A stretch of 64,000 nt of DNA from Chryseobacterium arachidis (GTDB lineage Bacteria; Bacteroidota; Bacteroidia; Flavobacteriales; Weeksellaceae): contig NZ_FQUT01000008.1 of assembly GCF_900129245.1 (NCBI RefSeq), forward strand, positions 124,001-188,000, given 5' to 3'. Shown one piece after another: positions 1-9,500 of the stretch. Position numbers and translations under genes: made by a program. The notes beneath the pieces are model-generated. The model did no database searches and was not told where the DNA came from. It saw only the letters and a list, made by a program, of their open reading frames with translations. Within the stretch, counting starts at the first letter, position 1, and every line of letters begins with the position of its first letter.

Positions 1-1
1 C

Positions 2-319
2 CTTTACAGCACAGGAAATGCAGTGACTTTCCCTACCGGAAAATATGAGCTGAACGGGCAAACCATTTTCCAGTACAGCAGCAGAAATGCGGACAGAATG
101 CCGGCTTATCACAGAATGGACCTGAGTGCAACCTACGAACCAAGTTCCAATAAACGTTTCAAAGGATCGTGGTCTTTTGGAATTTACAATGTGTACGGAC
201 GAGAAAATGCCTATACAATTACCTTTGAAGACAATCCGGACAAGCCCGGAACGACAAGAGCCATGCAGACTTCGCTATTCCGTTGGGTACCAAACATCAC
301 TTATAATTTTAAATTTTAA
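2..319 (+). CDS. TonB-dependent receptor, C-terminal end (partial)
   Basis: The reading frame is open from the window edge to a TAA at 317-319, so only the last 105 or so residues of a larger protein are present. They show the alternating aromatic/polar strands of an outer-membrane beta-barrel (for example SWSFGIYNVYGRENAY) and end in an aromatic residue (YNFKF), as barrel proteins do. The next gene, a DUF4249 lipoprotein, starts 3 bases later; in Bacteroidota these lipoproteins are commonly encoded directly after a TonB-dependent receptor, and this pairing is the main reason for the call. Substrate unknown. The plug and N-terminal domains lie outside the window. Confidence 0.8.
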   Translation, partial: LYSTGNAVTFPTGKYELNGQTIFQYSSRNADRMPAYHRMDLSATYEPSSNKRFKGSWSFGIYNVYGRENAYTITFEDNPDKPGTTRAMQTSLFRWVPNITYNFKF

Positions 320-322
320 TTC

Positions 323-1129
323 ATGAAAAATATATTTTTAATCATATTATCTCTGTTTTTAGTCACCTCCTGCGAAAAGGAAATCGATCTTGACCTTGAG
401 GATCAGAGCGGAAAAATCGTCATCGAAGGAAATATAACCGATCAGCCAGGGCCTTATTACTTAAGAATAACAAAATCAGTTGCTTTTACAGAAACCAACC
501 AATATCCTGCTATAGAAAATGCGCAGGTGGTGTTAAGTGACAATACAGGGCAAACCGAAACATTACAGTATGTAGGAAACGGAAACTATAAAACTTCAAC
601 CTTCGCAGGGCAATCGGGAAGAACCTACACCCTGAAAATTAATGCAGAAGGACAGCAATATTCAGCACAAAGCACAATGCCTGAAGCCGTTTCTTTCGAT
701 GATCTGGAGCAGGATTCTTTTATGGTAGGAGGCGAAACGAGCTATACCCTTCTGCCTGTTTTCAACGATCCAACACCTTTGGGGAACCGTTATCTCTTTG
801 TTTATACGGTAAATAACAATCCTAAAAAGTTCTTCTCTGAATTTTCTGATAATGTAAATAACGGGCAACCTAACCAAAGACCTCTGTTGCTTCCTAATGA
901 TGATGGAGATGCAGATGATATTAAAGTAACTATTGGCGACACCATCCATGTTGAAATGCAGTGTATCGACGAAAGCGTATACACATTTTACTCTGCTCTT
1001 TTACAGCTTTCAGGAGGCGGCCCAGGTGGGGGTGTCACGCCGACTAACCCGCCGAGTAATATCAGCAACGGAGCGTTGGGATATTTTTCTGCACATACTG
1101 TGAGAACAAGAACTGCAGTTATTCAGTAA
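323..1129 (+). CDS. DUF4249 family lipoprotein
   Basis: 268 residues. A short hydrophobic leader ends in VTSC, a lipobox with Cys17, so the product is predicted to be a lipoprotein, probably at the outer membrane. The mature part begins with acidic EKEIDLDLEDQ and continues with beta-rich sequence (GKIVIEGNITDQPGPYYLRI), the hallmark opening of DUF4249 proteins, followed by an Ig-like fold region. A glycine-rich stretch (GGGPGGGV) lies near residue 233. The start is 3 bases after the receptor stop, so the two are almost certainly co-transcribed and co-function; the lipoprotein may act as a surface accessory of the receptor. The molecular role of the family is not established. Confidence 0.85.
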   Translation: MKNIFLIILSLFLVTSCEKEIDLDLEDQSGKIVIEGNITDQPGPYYLRITKSVAFTETNQYPAIENAQVVLSDNTGQTETLQYVGNGNYKTSTFAGQSGRTYTLKINAEGQQYSAQSTMPEAVSFDDLEQDSFMVGGETSYTLLPVFNDPTPLGNRYLFVYTVNNNPKKFFSEFSDNVNNGQPNQRPLLLPNDDGDADDIKVTIGDTIHVEMQCIDESVYTFYSALLQLSGGGPGGGVTPTNPPSNISNGALGYFSAHTVRTRTAVIQ

Positions 1130-1151
1130 AAAATTTAACAGCACATAAAAG

Positions 1152-1185
1152 AAAGCTATTCGGAGACCTTCTGAGTAGCTTTTTT
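1152..1185 (+). terminator. Rho-independent terminator after DUF4249 gene
   Basis: Stem AAAGCTATTC (1152-1161) pairs with GAGTAGCTTT (1173-1182) with one G-T wobble, followed by a T-run. It lies 22 bases after the DUF4249 stop and ends the receptor/lipoprotein unit. Confidence 0.8.
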
Positions 1186-1287
1186 ATTGATTTATTTTAA
1201 TCGACTTTCAGTTTAGCTAAAATTAATTCTAACCGATGTAACAAATATTCTCCGAAAGGTGTCTTATATAAGAAACATAGTTTTTAC

Positions 1288-3453
1288 ATGAAAAATATTT
1301 TGATACCCATCGCTTTATTGGCGAGCCTTTTTACTTTTGCACAATCACAAAAAGACACCATAAAATCTTCAGAAAAAGAAATTGAGGCTGTTACGGTAAT
1401 TGCAAGAAAACCCACGGTAGAATCCAAAGCAGACCGTACCGTTTTCAATGTTTCCAACAGCTCTATCCTTGCAGGAAATACAACCTGGGATGTTCTCAGA
1501 ATGACGCCGCTGGTGAGCATTGACAATAATGATGCGATAAAAGCGGAAGGAGAATCTGTTACAGTTTATATTAATGACAGAAAAACGGTTTTTACCGGTA
1601 AAGAATTAAAGGAATATTTAAAAACAATTCCTGCAGACAACCTGATGAAAATTGAGGTAATTACCAGTCCGTCTTCCAGATACGAAGCCACAGGATCGGT
1701 GATTAATATCGTTCTTAAAAAGCGTGATGACGAAGGGATCAAAGGGAGTGTCACCTTAAATAACAGACAAAACACAAAAAATTCCCAATACACCAATTTA
1801 AATTTAAATTACCATAAGAAAAACTTTACCCAGACCTTCAGCGGAAGCTACGGAGACAATACATACGTACAGAGAAGTTCCAGTTTATTTAACTGGTATG
1901 CCGACAAATCTACCAATCAGATTGACAGCTATGTTACCGGCAGAAGCAAAAGTCCTTCATTCTCCTCTACTTCGGAGTATGAAATCAACAGCAAAAATAC
2001 GGTAGGTGTTATTTTAGAATATTATCAGAGTAATTCTACTTCCAGTTCAAAAGCCAGCAGAATAAATCATATTGATGGGGTTTTTGAAAGTTCTTCAGAA
2101 CAAAATCAGAATGCAACAGGACTCAACCGTAACCTGGGAACCAACTTATTTTACAAATGGTACGATAAGGAAAAAAATAAAATTTTAGATGTTAATGTAG
2201 GGACAAACTATTACGGACAGTCCGGAGAAAGCTATTTTATCAACGATAAACTATTTGCCGACGGCTCGTCGTCTATGGAGCAAATCGGTATTCTTTCTGA
2301 TACTGAAAACAGGAATTACTATCTGAAAATAGACTATACACAGCCATTAGGAAAATCCGGTGCTACCTTTGAAGTCGGAGGTAAAATTAACTTCAACAAT
2401 AACGTAGTGCCCAACGATCTTTATGGGGATATACTTGCAGGATTGAGTTCTCATGATATTTTCCATTATGAAGACAATATCAGTTCGTTATATGCCAACT
2501 ATAGCCGCACTTTCTTTAAAAAATTAGAGACAAGAGTCGGTCTCCGTTACGAATATATCGATTACAGAATGCGTCAGGATGTTTCGGGAAAATCAAGAAA
2601 AGATGCTTACGGAACTTTTTTACCTAATTTATTATTAAAATATTCTTTTTCAGACAAATATGATTTAACATTAACGTATAACAGAAATCTCTGGAGACCT
2701 TGGTATGCGGAATTCAACCCGTTTATGACTCCGAATACAGAAGGAATCTATAACAGAGGAAATATGGATCTCAATCCAAACCCAAGCGACAGAGTCTATA
2801 TGAAACTGGGAATTTTAAAGAAGTATTTTATTTCCGCAAGATATTCTTACACCAATCAGGATTACTGGACAGATTATCTGCAGGAAGAGATCGGTGGTAA
2901 GAAAGTTTCTGTCACTCAGGAATCCAATTTCAACGGAAAAGTTCACAAATACTATTTGTATGCGAACACCAACCAGACTTTCTTCAAAAATAAACTGACG
3001 GTAAACCTAGGACTTGGATGGTATTACATCGACAATAGTGATTTCAATGTGAAAAACGGATTGACGAACAATTATTACATCAACTTCCTGAGTGCTTCTA
3101 CCAACCTTTCTTACACGAATCTTTTTAATAAAAATATTAATTTAAGTGCCTGGGTAGAAGTTTCCAATCAGAATAACGGAAATTCCAATACCAATAAACC
3201 TAATATCTTCCATAATATTTCTGCCACGAAAATATTCCCTAAAACACAAATGGAAGTCAGCCTTCAGCTGATGAATATTTTCCAGAGACCTAATTATGAT
3301 GCGACGACCTACAATACCACAGGATACGTGCGAAGTGCTTCGAAATGGGATTGGTACGGAGCATCCATCTCTTTCGTGAAACGTTTCGGAAATCAGAAAG
3401 TAAAAGAAAATACCAAAACCGATGTTGAAAAAAACGGCGGCGGCGCTAAATAA
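1288..3453 (+). CDS. TonB-dependent receptor / outer-membrane beta-barrel family protein (OMP_b-brl_3 type)
   Basis: 721 residues. Residues 1-20 form a signal peptide ending in FAQ. A short linker leads to a TonB plug-like domain (about residues 32-145: EIEAVTVIARKP, LAGNTTWDVLRMTPLVSI, VYINDRKTV, IEVITSPSSRYEATGSVINIVLKK), then a long beta-barrel of aromatic strands. The pattern matches the outer-membrane beta-barrel family (PF14905), whose members resemble TonB receptors but are shorter. The usual N-terminal carboxypeptidase-like domain is missing: the plug follows the signal peptide almost directly. The C-terminus (about residues 700-721) is a polar Lys/Gly tail (KNGGGAK) rather than a terminal aromatic strand. 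It has its own terminator and no partner lipoprotein. Substrate unknown. Confidence 0.85.
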   Translation: MKNILIPIALLASLFTFAQSQKDTIKSSEKEIEAVTVIARKPTVESKADRTVFNVSNSSILAGNTTWDVLRMTPLVSIDNNDAIKAEGESVTVYINDRKTVFTGKELKEYLKTIPADNLMKIEVITSPSSRYEATGSVINIVLKKRDDEGIKGSVTLNNRQNTKNSQYTNLNLNYHKKNFTQTFSGSYGDNTYVQRSSSLFNWYADKSTNQIDSYVTGRSKSPSFSSTSEYEINSKNTVGVILEYYQSNSTSSSKASRINHIDGVFESSSEQNQNATGLNRNLGTNLFYKWYDKEKNKILDVNVGTNYYGQSGESYFINDKLFADGSSSMEQIGILSDTENRNYYLKIDYTQPLGKSGATFEVGGKINFNNNVVPNDLYGDILAGLSSHDIFHYEDNISSLYANYSRTFFKKLETRVGLRYEYIDYRMRQDVSGKSRKDAYGTFLPNLLLKYSFSDKYDLTLTYNRNLWRPWYAEFNPFMTPNTEGIYNRGNMDLNPNPSDRVYMKLGILKKYFISARYSYTNQDYWTDYLQEEIGGKKVSVTQESNFNGKVHKYYLYANTNQTFFKNKLTVNLGLGWYYIDNSDFNVKNGLTNNYYINFLSASTNLSYTNLFNKNINLSAWVEVSNQNNGNSNTNKPNIFHNISATKIFPKTQMEVSLQLMNIFQRPNYDATTYNTTGYVRSASKWDWYGASISFVKRFGNQKVKENTKTDVEKNGGGAK

Positions 3454-3474
3454 TTTTTTAATGTTTAATATGAG

Positions 3475-3511
3475 AACGGATGATAAATTAATTTTTATAG
3501 TCCGTTTTTTT
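3475..3511 (+). terminator. Rho-independent terminator
   Basis: AACGGA (3475-3480) pairs with TCCGTT (3501-3506), extended by an AT-rich stem, and is followed by seven T. It lies 21 bases after the stop of the barrel protein gene. Confidence 0.75.
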
Positions 3512-3740
3512 GTTAAAAATATTTCAGATAAAGAATCAAAGTCTTTTTAAGTTTATAATTTACTTTTAACATTAAGAAACTAAGAGTATTTAGCTTAAAA
3601 AACTTAATAAAGATCAATTTATTGATTTCTTAACCGAACACACCTTACTTAACTGAATTACTTAATGTTAAGAAAAAGAATAGACAAAGTTTATTTTAAT
3701 TTAGAAAATTAAGAGAGAGCTATAAAAATTTATTAATAAG
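3512..3740. other. AT-rich non-coding stretch
   Basis: About 230 bases of very AT-rich sequence before the dispersed repeat copy A. I see no open reading frame, promoter match or RNA gene in it. Confidence 0.5.
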
Positions 3741-3924
3741 AACCCGTTGTGCATTTTGATTTGTTTTTCGTCATTTCGATTAGATTTTTGAAGAAAATCG
3801 TATTGAGAAATCTTTAATTTTGAAGATAAATTCCATTCTCAATACATTTTTTCTCCACTTTGTTACGAAAAAATACTCGAATTGACGAACCACATATTAA
3901 GTTTTTCAAAATGCACAACGGGTT
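3741..3924 (+). repeat. 184-bp dispersed palindromic element, copy A
   Basis: The ends are a perfect 18-bp inverted repeat: AACCCGTTGTGCATTTTG at 3741-3758 and its complement at 3907-3924. Inside is a second, imperfect inverted pair (TTCGTCATTTCGATTA near 3768 and ACTCGAATTGACGAA near 3872). Copy C (14655-14836) aligns along its whole length in the opposite orientation, and copy B (11937-12000) matches the first 64 bases. There is no coding capacity. TTAATAA flanks both ends, which might be a target-site duplication, but the surroundings are AT-rich enough for chance. It could be a MITE-like or REP-like element. Confidence 0.85.
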
Positions 3925-4023
3925 AATAAAATTTAAACCGGCTATTAAAAAAAAATTATAAATATTTAATTTTTAAATTACAAATGGCATAGATATTATT
4001 ATATATATAGCAAATACAAAAAG

Positions 4024-4341
4024 ATGAAAAATATTTTGCAATATAGAAGATTAATAGACCGTTATTTAATTCTCAGCGTTAAATCCCAGTTTAATCTGGA
4101 GCTCGATCTCACCGGTGAATACACCTTTGCAGAAAATTTGGTATCTAAGAAAATTATCGTGGCAACTACCTTTACAGAACGTATATTTTCAAAGCCATCG
4201 GTAAAGCTTTTCCTATCTTCACTGATTGCAGAACTCAATTATGAAAAATGCAGTATAAGCTTTATTAAAAGTAAACTAAGAGCTTTGAAAAAAGGGCAAT
4301 CCGGACAGAACATAAAGGAGGAATTATCAGAAGAAATATAA
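4024..4341 (+). CDS. Hypothetical protein
   Basis: 105 residues; I do not recognise a family. It has no signal peptide or membrane segment, so is probably cytoplasmic. The sequence is mixed alpha/beta with a basic C-terminal region (SFIKSKLRALKKGQ) and an acidic tail (EELSEEI). It stands alone, converging on the phosphorelay operon with a shared hairpin between the two. The Met at 4024 is the first in frame and is preceded by a TATATATA-rich leader. It is kept as a gene because it has good codon usage, no overlap and a strong hairpin after its stop. Confidence 0.6.
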   Translation: MKNILQYRRLIDRYLILSVKSQFNLELDLTGEYTFAENLVSKKIIVATTFTERIFSKPSVKLFLSSLIAELNYEKCSISFIKSKLRALKKGQSGQNIKEELSEEI

Positions 4342-4343
4342 AA

Positions 4344-4369
4344 GAATCCCGGCTTATCTACCGGGATTC
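4344..4369. terminator. Bidirectional terminator between convergent genes
   Basis: A perfect 9-bp stem GAATCCCGG / CCGGGATTC with an 8-base loop. Read on the minus strand it is followed by CTTTTATATTTC, so it best ends the minus-strand response regulator operon; it lies only 2 bases past the plus-strand gene stop. Confidence 0.8.
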
Positions 4370-4392
4370 ATTATAATAAATTTTAAAAGCAA

Positions 4393-4755
4393 TTACTGTA
4401 AATATTTAGCGACTTTATCCTCAAGATCTTCAAGATTGAAGGGCTTCGCAACATAATCATCCGCCATCGCCTCTTTTGCCAAAGCAACGATATCGTTATT
4501 GGCCGTTACATAAATCACAGGAATCTCCTTGAATTCGTTATGATTTTTAAGAAGCCTGGTAGCCTCCACACCACCGATTTTCGGGATCCAGTTGTCCATC
4601 AGGATAATATCCGGCTGATATTGCGTTACTTTATCCAGAATATCATGTGAGGTCTCTGAAATTTCGACCTGATATCCGTTTTCTTCAAAAATAATCGTAA
4701 TTACTTCCAGAATTGTTTTATCATCATCGAAAATCAAAATTTTCTTTTTACTCAT
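4393..4755 (-). CDS. Single-domain response regulator (CheY-like)
   Basis: 120 residues forming one receiver domain. The acidic pocket is D10-D12, the phospho-acceptor is D54 (ILMDNW), the switch threonine is T84 (VTAN) and the conserved lysine is K104 (AKPF). There is no output domain, so it probably passes phosphate or acts by protein contact. It is the last gene of the minus-strand phosphorelay operon, 38 bases after the CheB-like gene. The likely phosphodonors are the two kinases upstream. Confidence 0.92.
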   Translation of the reverse strand: MSKKKILIFDDDKTILEVITIIFEENGYQVEISETSHDILDKVTQYQPDIILMDNWIPKIGGVEATRLLKNHNEFKEIPVIYVTANNDIVALAKEAMADDYVAKPFNLEDLEDKVAKYLQ

Positions 4756-4793
4756 ATTAGTCAGTATATTTAAACTTAGTTAGGGGTTATTTT

Positions 4794-5375
4794 TTATAAT
4801 TGATTAATATAATACGCCAGATTATCCGGCTTTATAATTAAATCATAATCGATTTCTTCCACGGCATGCTTCGGCATATAATTTACTTCGGCCGTTTCAG
4901 GATCTTGGATCCAAACTTTACCTTTATTTTTTTTAATATAGCCTAAACCTTCCACTCCATCGGCATTCGCTCCGGACAAAAGTATGCCAATCATGTTTTC
5001 GCCGTAAATTTCCGCCGCCGATCTGAAAGTTACATCAATAGACGGGCGCGAATAATTCATCTTTTCCGAACTGTCCAGCGACATCATTTTTTTATTTTCA
5101 AACAATAAATGATAATCTGCCGGCGTTATGTATAATTTATTAGCCTGCATCTCGGTTTTATCCTCAATTTCGATCACTTCCATCGAAGAAAACTGCTGAA
5201 GCAGGGTCTGCAGAATATTGGTTGTATGCGCTTTTCTGTGCACTACCAAGAGAATAGCAAAATTCAGCTCTTCGTTTAAGTTTTTAATCATCTCCAGAAT
5301 AACCTGTAAGCTCCCTGCTGAGCCGCCGATTACAATTAATTCTGTTTTTATGCTTTGTGTTTTCATGATGAACAA
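4794..5375 (-). CDS. CheB-type methylesterase domain protein
   Basis: 193 residues corresponding to the catalytic half of CheB, without the N-terminal receiver. The three catalytic residues expected for the family are visible: Ser19 in IGGSAGS, His46 in VVHR and Asp139 in LSGANADG. The ORF begins 2 bases after the CheR gene; an alternative Met (residue 4, MKTQSIK) would leave 11 bases. CheB normally demethylates glutamates of chemoreceptors, but no methyl-accepting protein is seen here. In flavobacterial stress clusters CheB/CheR pairs occur beside CHASE3 hybrid kinases, so the target may be the kinase itself. That is inference. Confidence 0.88.
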   Translation of the reverse strand: MFIMKTQSIKTELIVIGGSAGSLQVILEMIKNLNEELNFAILLVVHRKAHTTNILQTLLQQFSSMEVIEIEDKTEMQANKLYITPADYHLLFENKKMMSLDSSEKMNYSRPSIDVTFRSAAEIYGENMIGILLSGANADGVEGLGYIKKNKGKVWIQDPETAEVNYMPKHAVEEIDYDLIIKPDNLAYYINQL

Positions 5376-5377
5376 GG

Positions 5378-6208
5378 TTACTGATGATCTACTTTTTTCC
5401 AGATCTTCTGATCTTCAATCTGGCTGTAATTTTTATCTAATTTAGAAAATCTCAGCGTTTCTTTTGCTCCTAAAGCTAAAAATCCTAAATTTTCCAGGCT
5501 GTTATCAAAAAGACGGAATACTCTTTCCTGCAAGCCTCGGTCAAAATAAATCAGCACATTTCTGCAAATGATTAATTGAAAACTGTTAAAAGAACTGTCC
5601 GAAACAAGATTATGTGTTGATAAGATCAGCTTTTCCTGAAGGCTTTTATCGAATTTCACACTGTCATAATTAGCCGTATAATAATCTGAAAAATCTTTTT
5701 TACCGCCTGATAAAATATAATTTTCGGAATACAGCTTCATTTGCTGCAAAGGAAAAACTCCGGCTCTTGCGGTTTCCAAAACCGACGGATTAAGATCTGT
5801 TCCGTAAATTAAAGATTTATGATAAAGATTAGCCTCCTTCAGTAAAATCGCCATTGAATAAGCCTCTTCCCCCGTAGAACAGCCCGCCACCCAAATTCTG
5901 ATTAAAGGATAAGTTCCCAACTGGGGCAGGATTTTTTCTCTTAACGTCTTAAAAAACTGCGGATCCCTGAACATTTCTGTTACATTTACTGTAATTTCTT
6001 CTATAAAGCGTTTCAGATATTCGGGATCATTAAGAATGGTATATCTAAGCTCTGCAAAACTGGTAAACCTGTCTATCAGACAGATCCGGTTTACGCGGCG
6101 CTTAAAAGAGGCACGGCTGTACTCTGAAAAGTCGTAGCCGTACATATCATAAACGTCTTTAATCAGGTATTCCACCTCTTCATCTTTTACGATACTTGGT
6201 TCCAGCAT
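5378..6208 (-). CDS. CheR-type protein-glutamate methyltransferase
   Basis: 276 residues. The N-terminal helical CheR domain (about 10-75) is followed by an S-adenosylmethionine-dependent methyltransferase domain: VAGCSTGEEAYS at 107-118, YGTDLN at 135-140 and CRNVLIYF at 215-222, all typical of CheR. The length matches stand-alone CheR. Its ATG immediately follows the stop of the upstream receiver gene with no gap, indicating tight translational coupling. The substrate is not a visible chemoreceptor; the neighbouring hybrid kinase, with HAMP and coiled-coil segments, is a candidate. Confidence 0.9.
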   Translation of the reverse strand: MLEPSIVKDEEVEYLIKDVYDMYGYDFSEYSRASFKRRVNRICLIDRFTSFAELRYTILNDPEYLKRFIEEITVNVTEMFRDPQFFKTLREKILPQLGTYPLIRIWVAGCSTGEEAYSMAILLKEANLYHKSLIYGTDLNPSVLETARAGVFPLQQMKLYSENYILSGGKKDFSDYYTANYDSVKFDKSLQEKLILSTHNLVSDSSFNSFQLIICRNVLIYFDRGLQERVFRLFDNSLENLGFLALGAKETLRFSKLDKNYSQIEDQKIWKKVDHQ

Positions 6209-6574
6209 TTACGGCAGTTTTTCTATGGCAGTTATTAACTGATCAACATCAATCGGTTTTGAAACATAATCCTGAGCCCCCGCATCAAGACATTTCTGTC
6301 GGTCTTCCGGCATAGCCTGAGCCGTCACCGCAATTACAGGGATTTTACTTATAGAAGGGGTTTCCTTTATAATTTTTATAGCCTGATATCCATCCATTTC
6401 AGGCATCATCATATCCATCAGCACTACATCAAACTGATTATCTTTTTCAAGAATCTCAATGGCTTCCTGAGCCATCGTACAGCTTTCTGTCTGGTAACCG
6501 CGAGACTTTAATGTCAGCTTAAGGGCAAATATATTTCGTGGATCATCGTCCACAATTAAAATTTTCTTTTTCAT
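6209..6574 (-). CDS. Single-domain response regulator (CheY-like)
   Basis: 121 residues, a complete receiver: D9-D11 acidic cluster, D54 phospho-acceptor (LMDMMMPEMDG), T84 (AVTAQ) and K106 (SKPID). It closely resembles the third receiver of the large hybrid kinase encoded just upstream (both read IVDDD/ITDDD..RNIF, MDMMMPE.DGY, AGA.DY.SKP.D.DQL), suggesting duplication of that domain. It lies 15 bases after the kinase stop and abuts the CheR gene. Confidence 0.92.
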   Translation of the reverse strand: MKKKILIVDDDPRNIFALKLTLKSRGYQTESCTMAQEAIEILEKDNQFDVVLMDMMMPEMDGYQAIKIIKETPSISKIPVIAVTAQAMPEDRQKCLDAGAQDYVSKPIDVDQLITAIEKLP

Positions 6575-6589
6575 CAGAATTTCATCTGT

Positions 6590-9500
6590 TTAACTTTCAT
6601 ATAACCAAACACGAAGCAAGGATAACAATTGATCGATATCCACAGGTTTCGAAATATAGTCCGAAGCTCCTGCAGTAATACATTTTTCACGTTCCCCGAT
6701 CATCGATTTTGCCGTAATCGCAATAATGGGCAGGCGCGCGAATTTAGGCATTTTTCTGATTTCTTTTATCGTTTCATAGCCATCCAATTCAGGCATCATC
6801 ATATCCATCAGAATAACATCTACATCGGGGTTTTCTTTAATCTGCTGAAGGGCATGTTTTCCGTCCATGGCAACAACGGCTTCTACTTTATATTTTTCGA
6901 GAGCCTTGGTTAAGGAGAAAATATTACGGACATCATCATCTGTGATCAGTATTTTTTTACCGCTTAGTACTTCTGTTAAAGAGCCTAATGTTTTGTTTCT
7001 TACCGTTTCAATTGAGGTATTTTTTTCTTCAACCAAATGCAGGAACAGCCCAACCTCGTCTAAAATTCTCTGATAAGAATGGGCAGTTTTAACGACAATA
7101 GAATCGGCATACTGCTTGATTTTCAGCTCTTCTGCTTTGGATAGGTTTTTTTCAGTAAAAATAATGATCGGGAGATTTTCTAATCCGTCGTAACTCTTTA
7201 TCGATTCAATGATCTGATATTCATTTCCTCTTGACGATGCTCCTACATCCAGAATCACACAGTCAACCTGGTTGGTGGTTAATGCTTTTACACTATCTTC
7301 CACGTTATTCTCCACCGACAATGAGATGTTGAAATTACTTAAGAAATAGGATAGCGCACTTGCATGTTTGGCATTTTCTTCCACAATCAGTACTTTTTGT
7401 GGACCTTTTTTCAGTGCTTCCTCAATTTTTCTGAAAACATCGGTCATTTGATCCAAAGCCACAGGTTTGCTGATAAAATCGATCGCCCCTTTCATTAAGC
7501 TTTCCTTTTTTACATGCAATGCAGACATCATGTGAACAGGGATATGTTTGGTTTCAGGATGAACTTTCAGTTCTTCCATTACCTGCCAGCCGTCTTTCAC
7601 CGGCAACTGAACATCCAGCAAAATAGCCTGCGGATGGTACTGCAGCGCTGCGGATAAACCATAGTCTCCTCTCACTACAACCACACCTTTATAATTCTGT
7701 AAATGAGCATACTTCAGGAGCGCTTTAGCAAAATTTGTGTCATCTTCAATGATTAAGATTACTTTATCATCTTCATTAATATTATCTCTGTCGTCATCCA
7801 CATTATCAGGAATTTCCAATGTCGTAAATGTTTCTTTTGCTTCAACTTCTCTGTCTTCCAGAATATTGTGGATTTCTTCTACATCTTCACGGATAATTTC
7901 CACCAGATCCTGATCGGTTTCAATCTGAGCAATTTCCAAAGCTTCTTTTACAGGAATAATTAAACTGAACTCACTTCCTTCGTTTACTTTGCTCTGAAGA
8001 GTCAGCTCTCCGCCTAGCAGTCTTGCAATTTCTCGGCTTATTGATAATCCCAAGCCCGTTCCTCCAAATTTTCTCCTTGTAGAACCATCAGCTTGTTGGA
8101 ATGCTTCAAAAATAATCTTCTGCTTATCTTCTGCGATCCCGATTCCTGTATCTTTTACAGAAAATATAATGAAATCTGTCTTTTTCGGATCTTTTTTAAT
8201 ATGTAAATTTATACTTCCGTGTGTAGTAAATTTCAAAGCATTCGAAAGTAAATTTCTCAATACCTGGTCCACTCTCAAACGGTCGGTTTCAATAATTTTC
8301 TTTACTTTTTCATCAATTTCAATATTGAATTGAAGTTTTTTCTCCTGAAATACCGGATTAAATAAATTTTTGAGATCTTTCACAATATCATCAATCGCAA
8401 CATCCTGATATTCCAGAGTCATTTTCCCGGATTCTATTTTGGCTAAATCTAAAATTTCATCAATTAACGTCAATAAACTGCTCCCTGAGCTTTGGATAAC
8501 TTTTGCCGATTCAATCTGATCTTCATTTAAATTCTCTTCAGGATTTTCTGCCATTAACCTTGATAAGAGAAGGATCGAATTTAACGGAGTTCTTAATTCA
8601 TGTGACATATTAGCCAGGAATTCAGACTTATATTTTGTACTTAAAGCCAATTCTTCTACTTTTTTCTGAATCTCATTATTGCGTTCTGCAATAAGATGAT
8701 TTTTCTCTTCCAGTAATCTTGAACGCTCCTCCAATTCAGCATTGGCCTGCATTAATTCTTCCTGCTGAACCTTCAATTCTTCTTCAGAAGCCTGTAGTTT
8801 CTGTGTCTGAGCCTCCAATTCTGTATTCAAATTTTCCAGTTCGGAATGCTGAACCTGTAATTCTTCCGACTGTGCCTGGGTTTCTTCCAATAATTGCTGT
8901 TCTTTCTCGCGGCCTTTTGCTGCACTTAAAGCAATGCCTATATTCCGGCTACATTCGATGAAATAATCGATTCTGTCCTGCTCAAAATTAGATGTTGAAC
9001 CCAACTCCATCACACCGATAATATGGCCGTCCGCATAGATAGGAACCAACATAATCCCGTAGATCTGGATTGTACTGCTTGCAAAAGTCACCACAAAATC
9101 ATCCTGATGAAGATTGTTGTACACCTGAGGTTTTTCACTAATGAAAGCCTGGCCTACCATCCCCTCTCCCGGTTCGAAAGTCTTTTTCATATTATTTTCA
9201 AGACCGAAAGCTGTGCTTAATTTCAGGAGGCCTTCATCATAAAGATATAATGATCCGTTGATACATTTACCATATTCAACCAACTGATTCAAAGATTCCT
9301 CAGAAACTTCTTTCACCGATTTGTTGCCGACTAAAGATTCATTTAAAATGGCAAGACCTTTCTGGCGCCAGTCGCTTTTATTGATGGTATCAAAAGAATG
9401 CTTCAAAGATTCCGTCATATGATTCAAAGAGCCTACAAGGTCTCCCAAATCGTCTTCTGCGTTATCAACAACCTTTTGGCTGTAATCTCCATTCGCAATT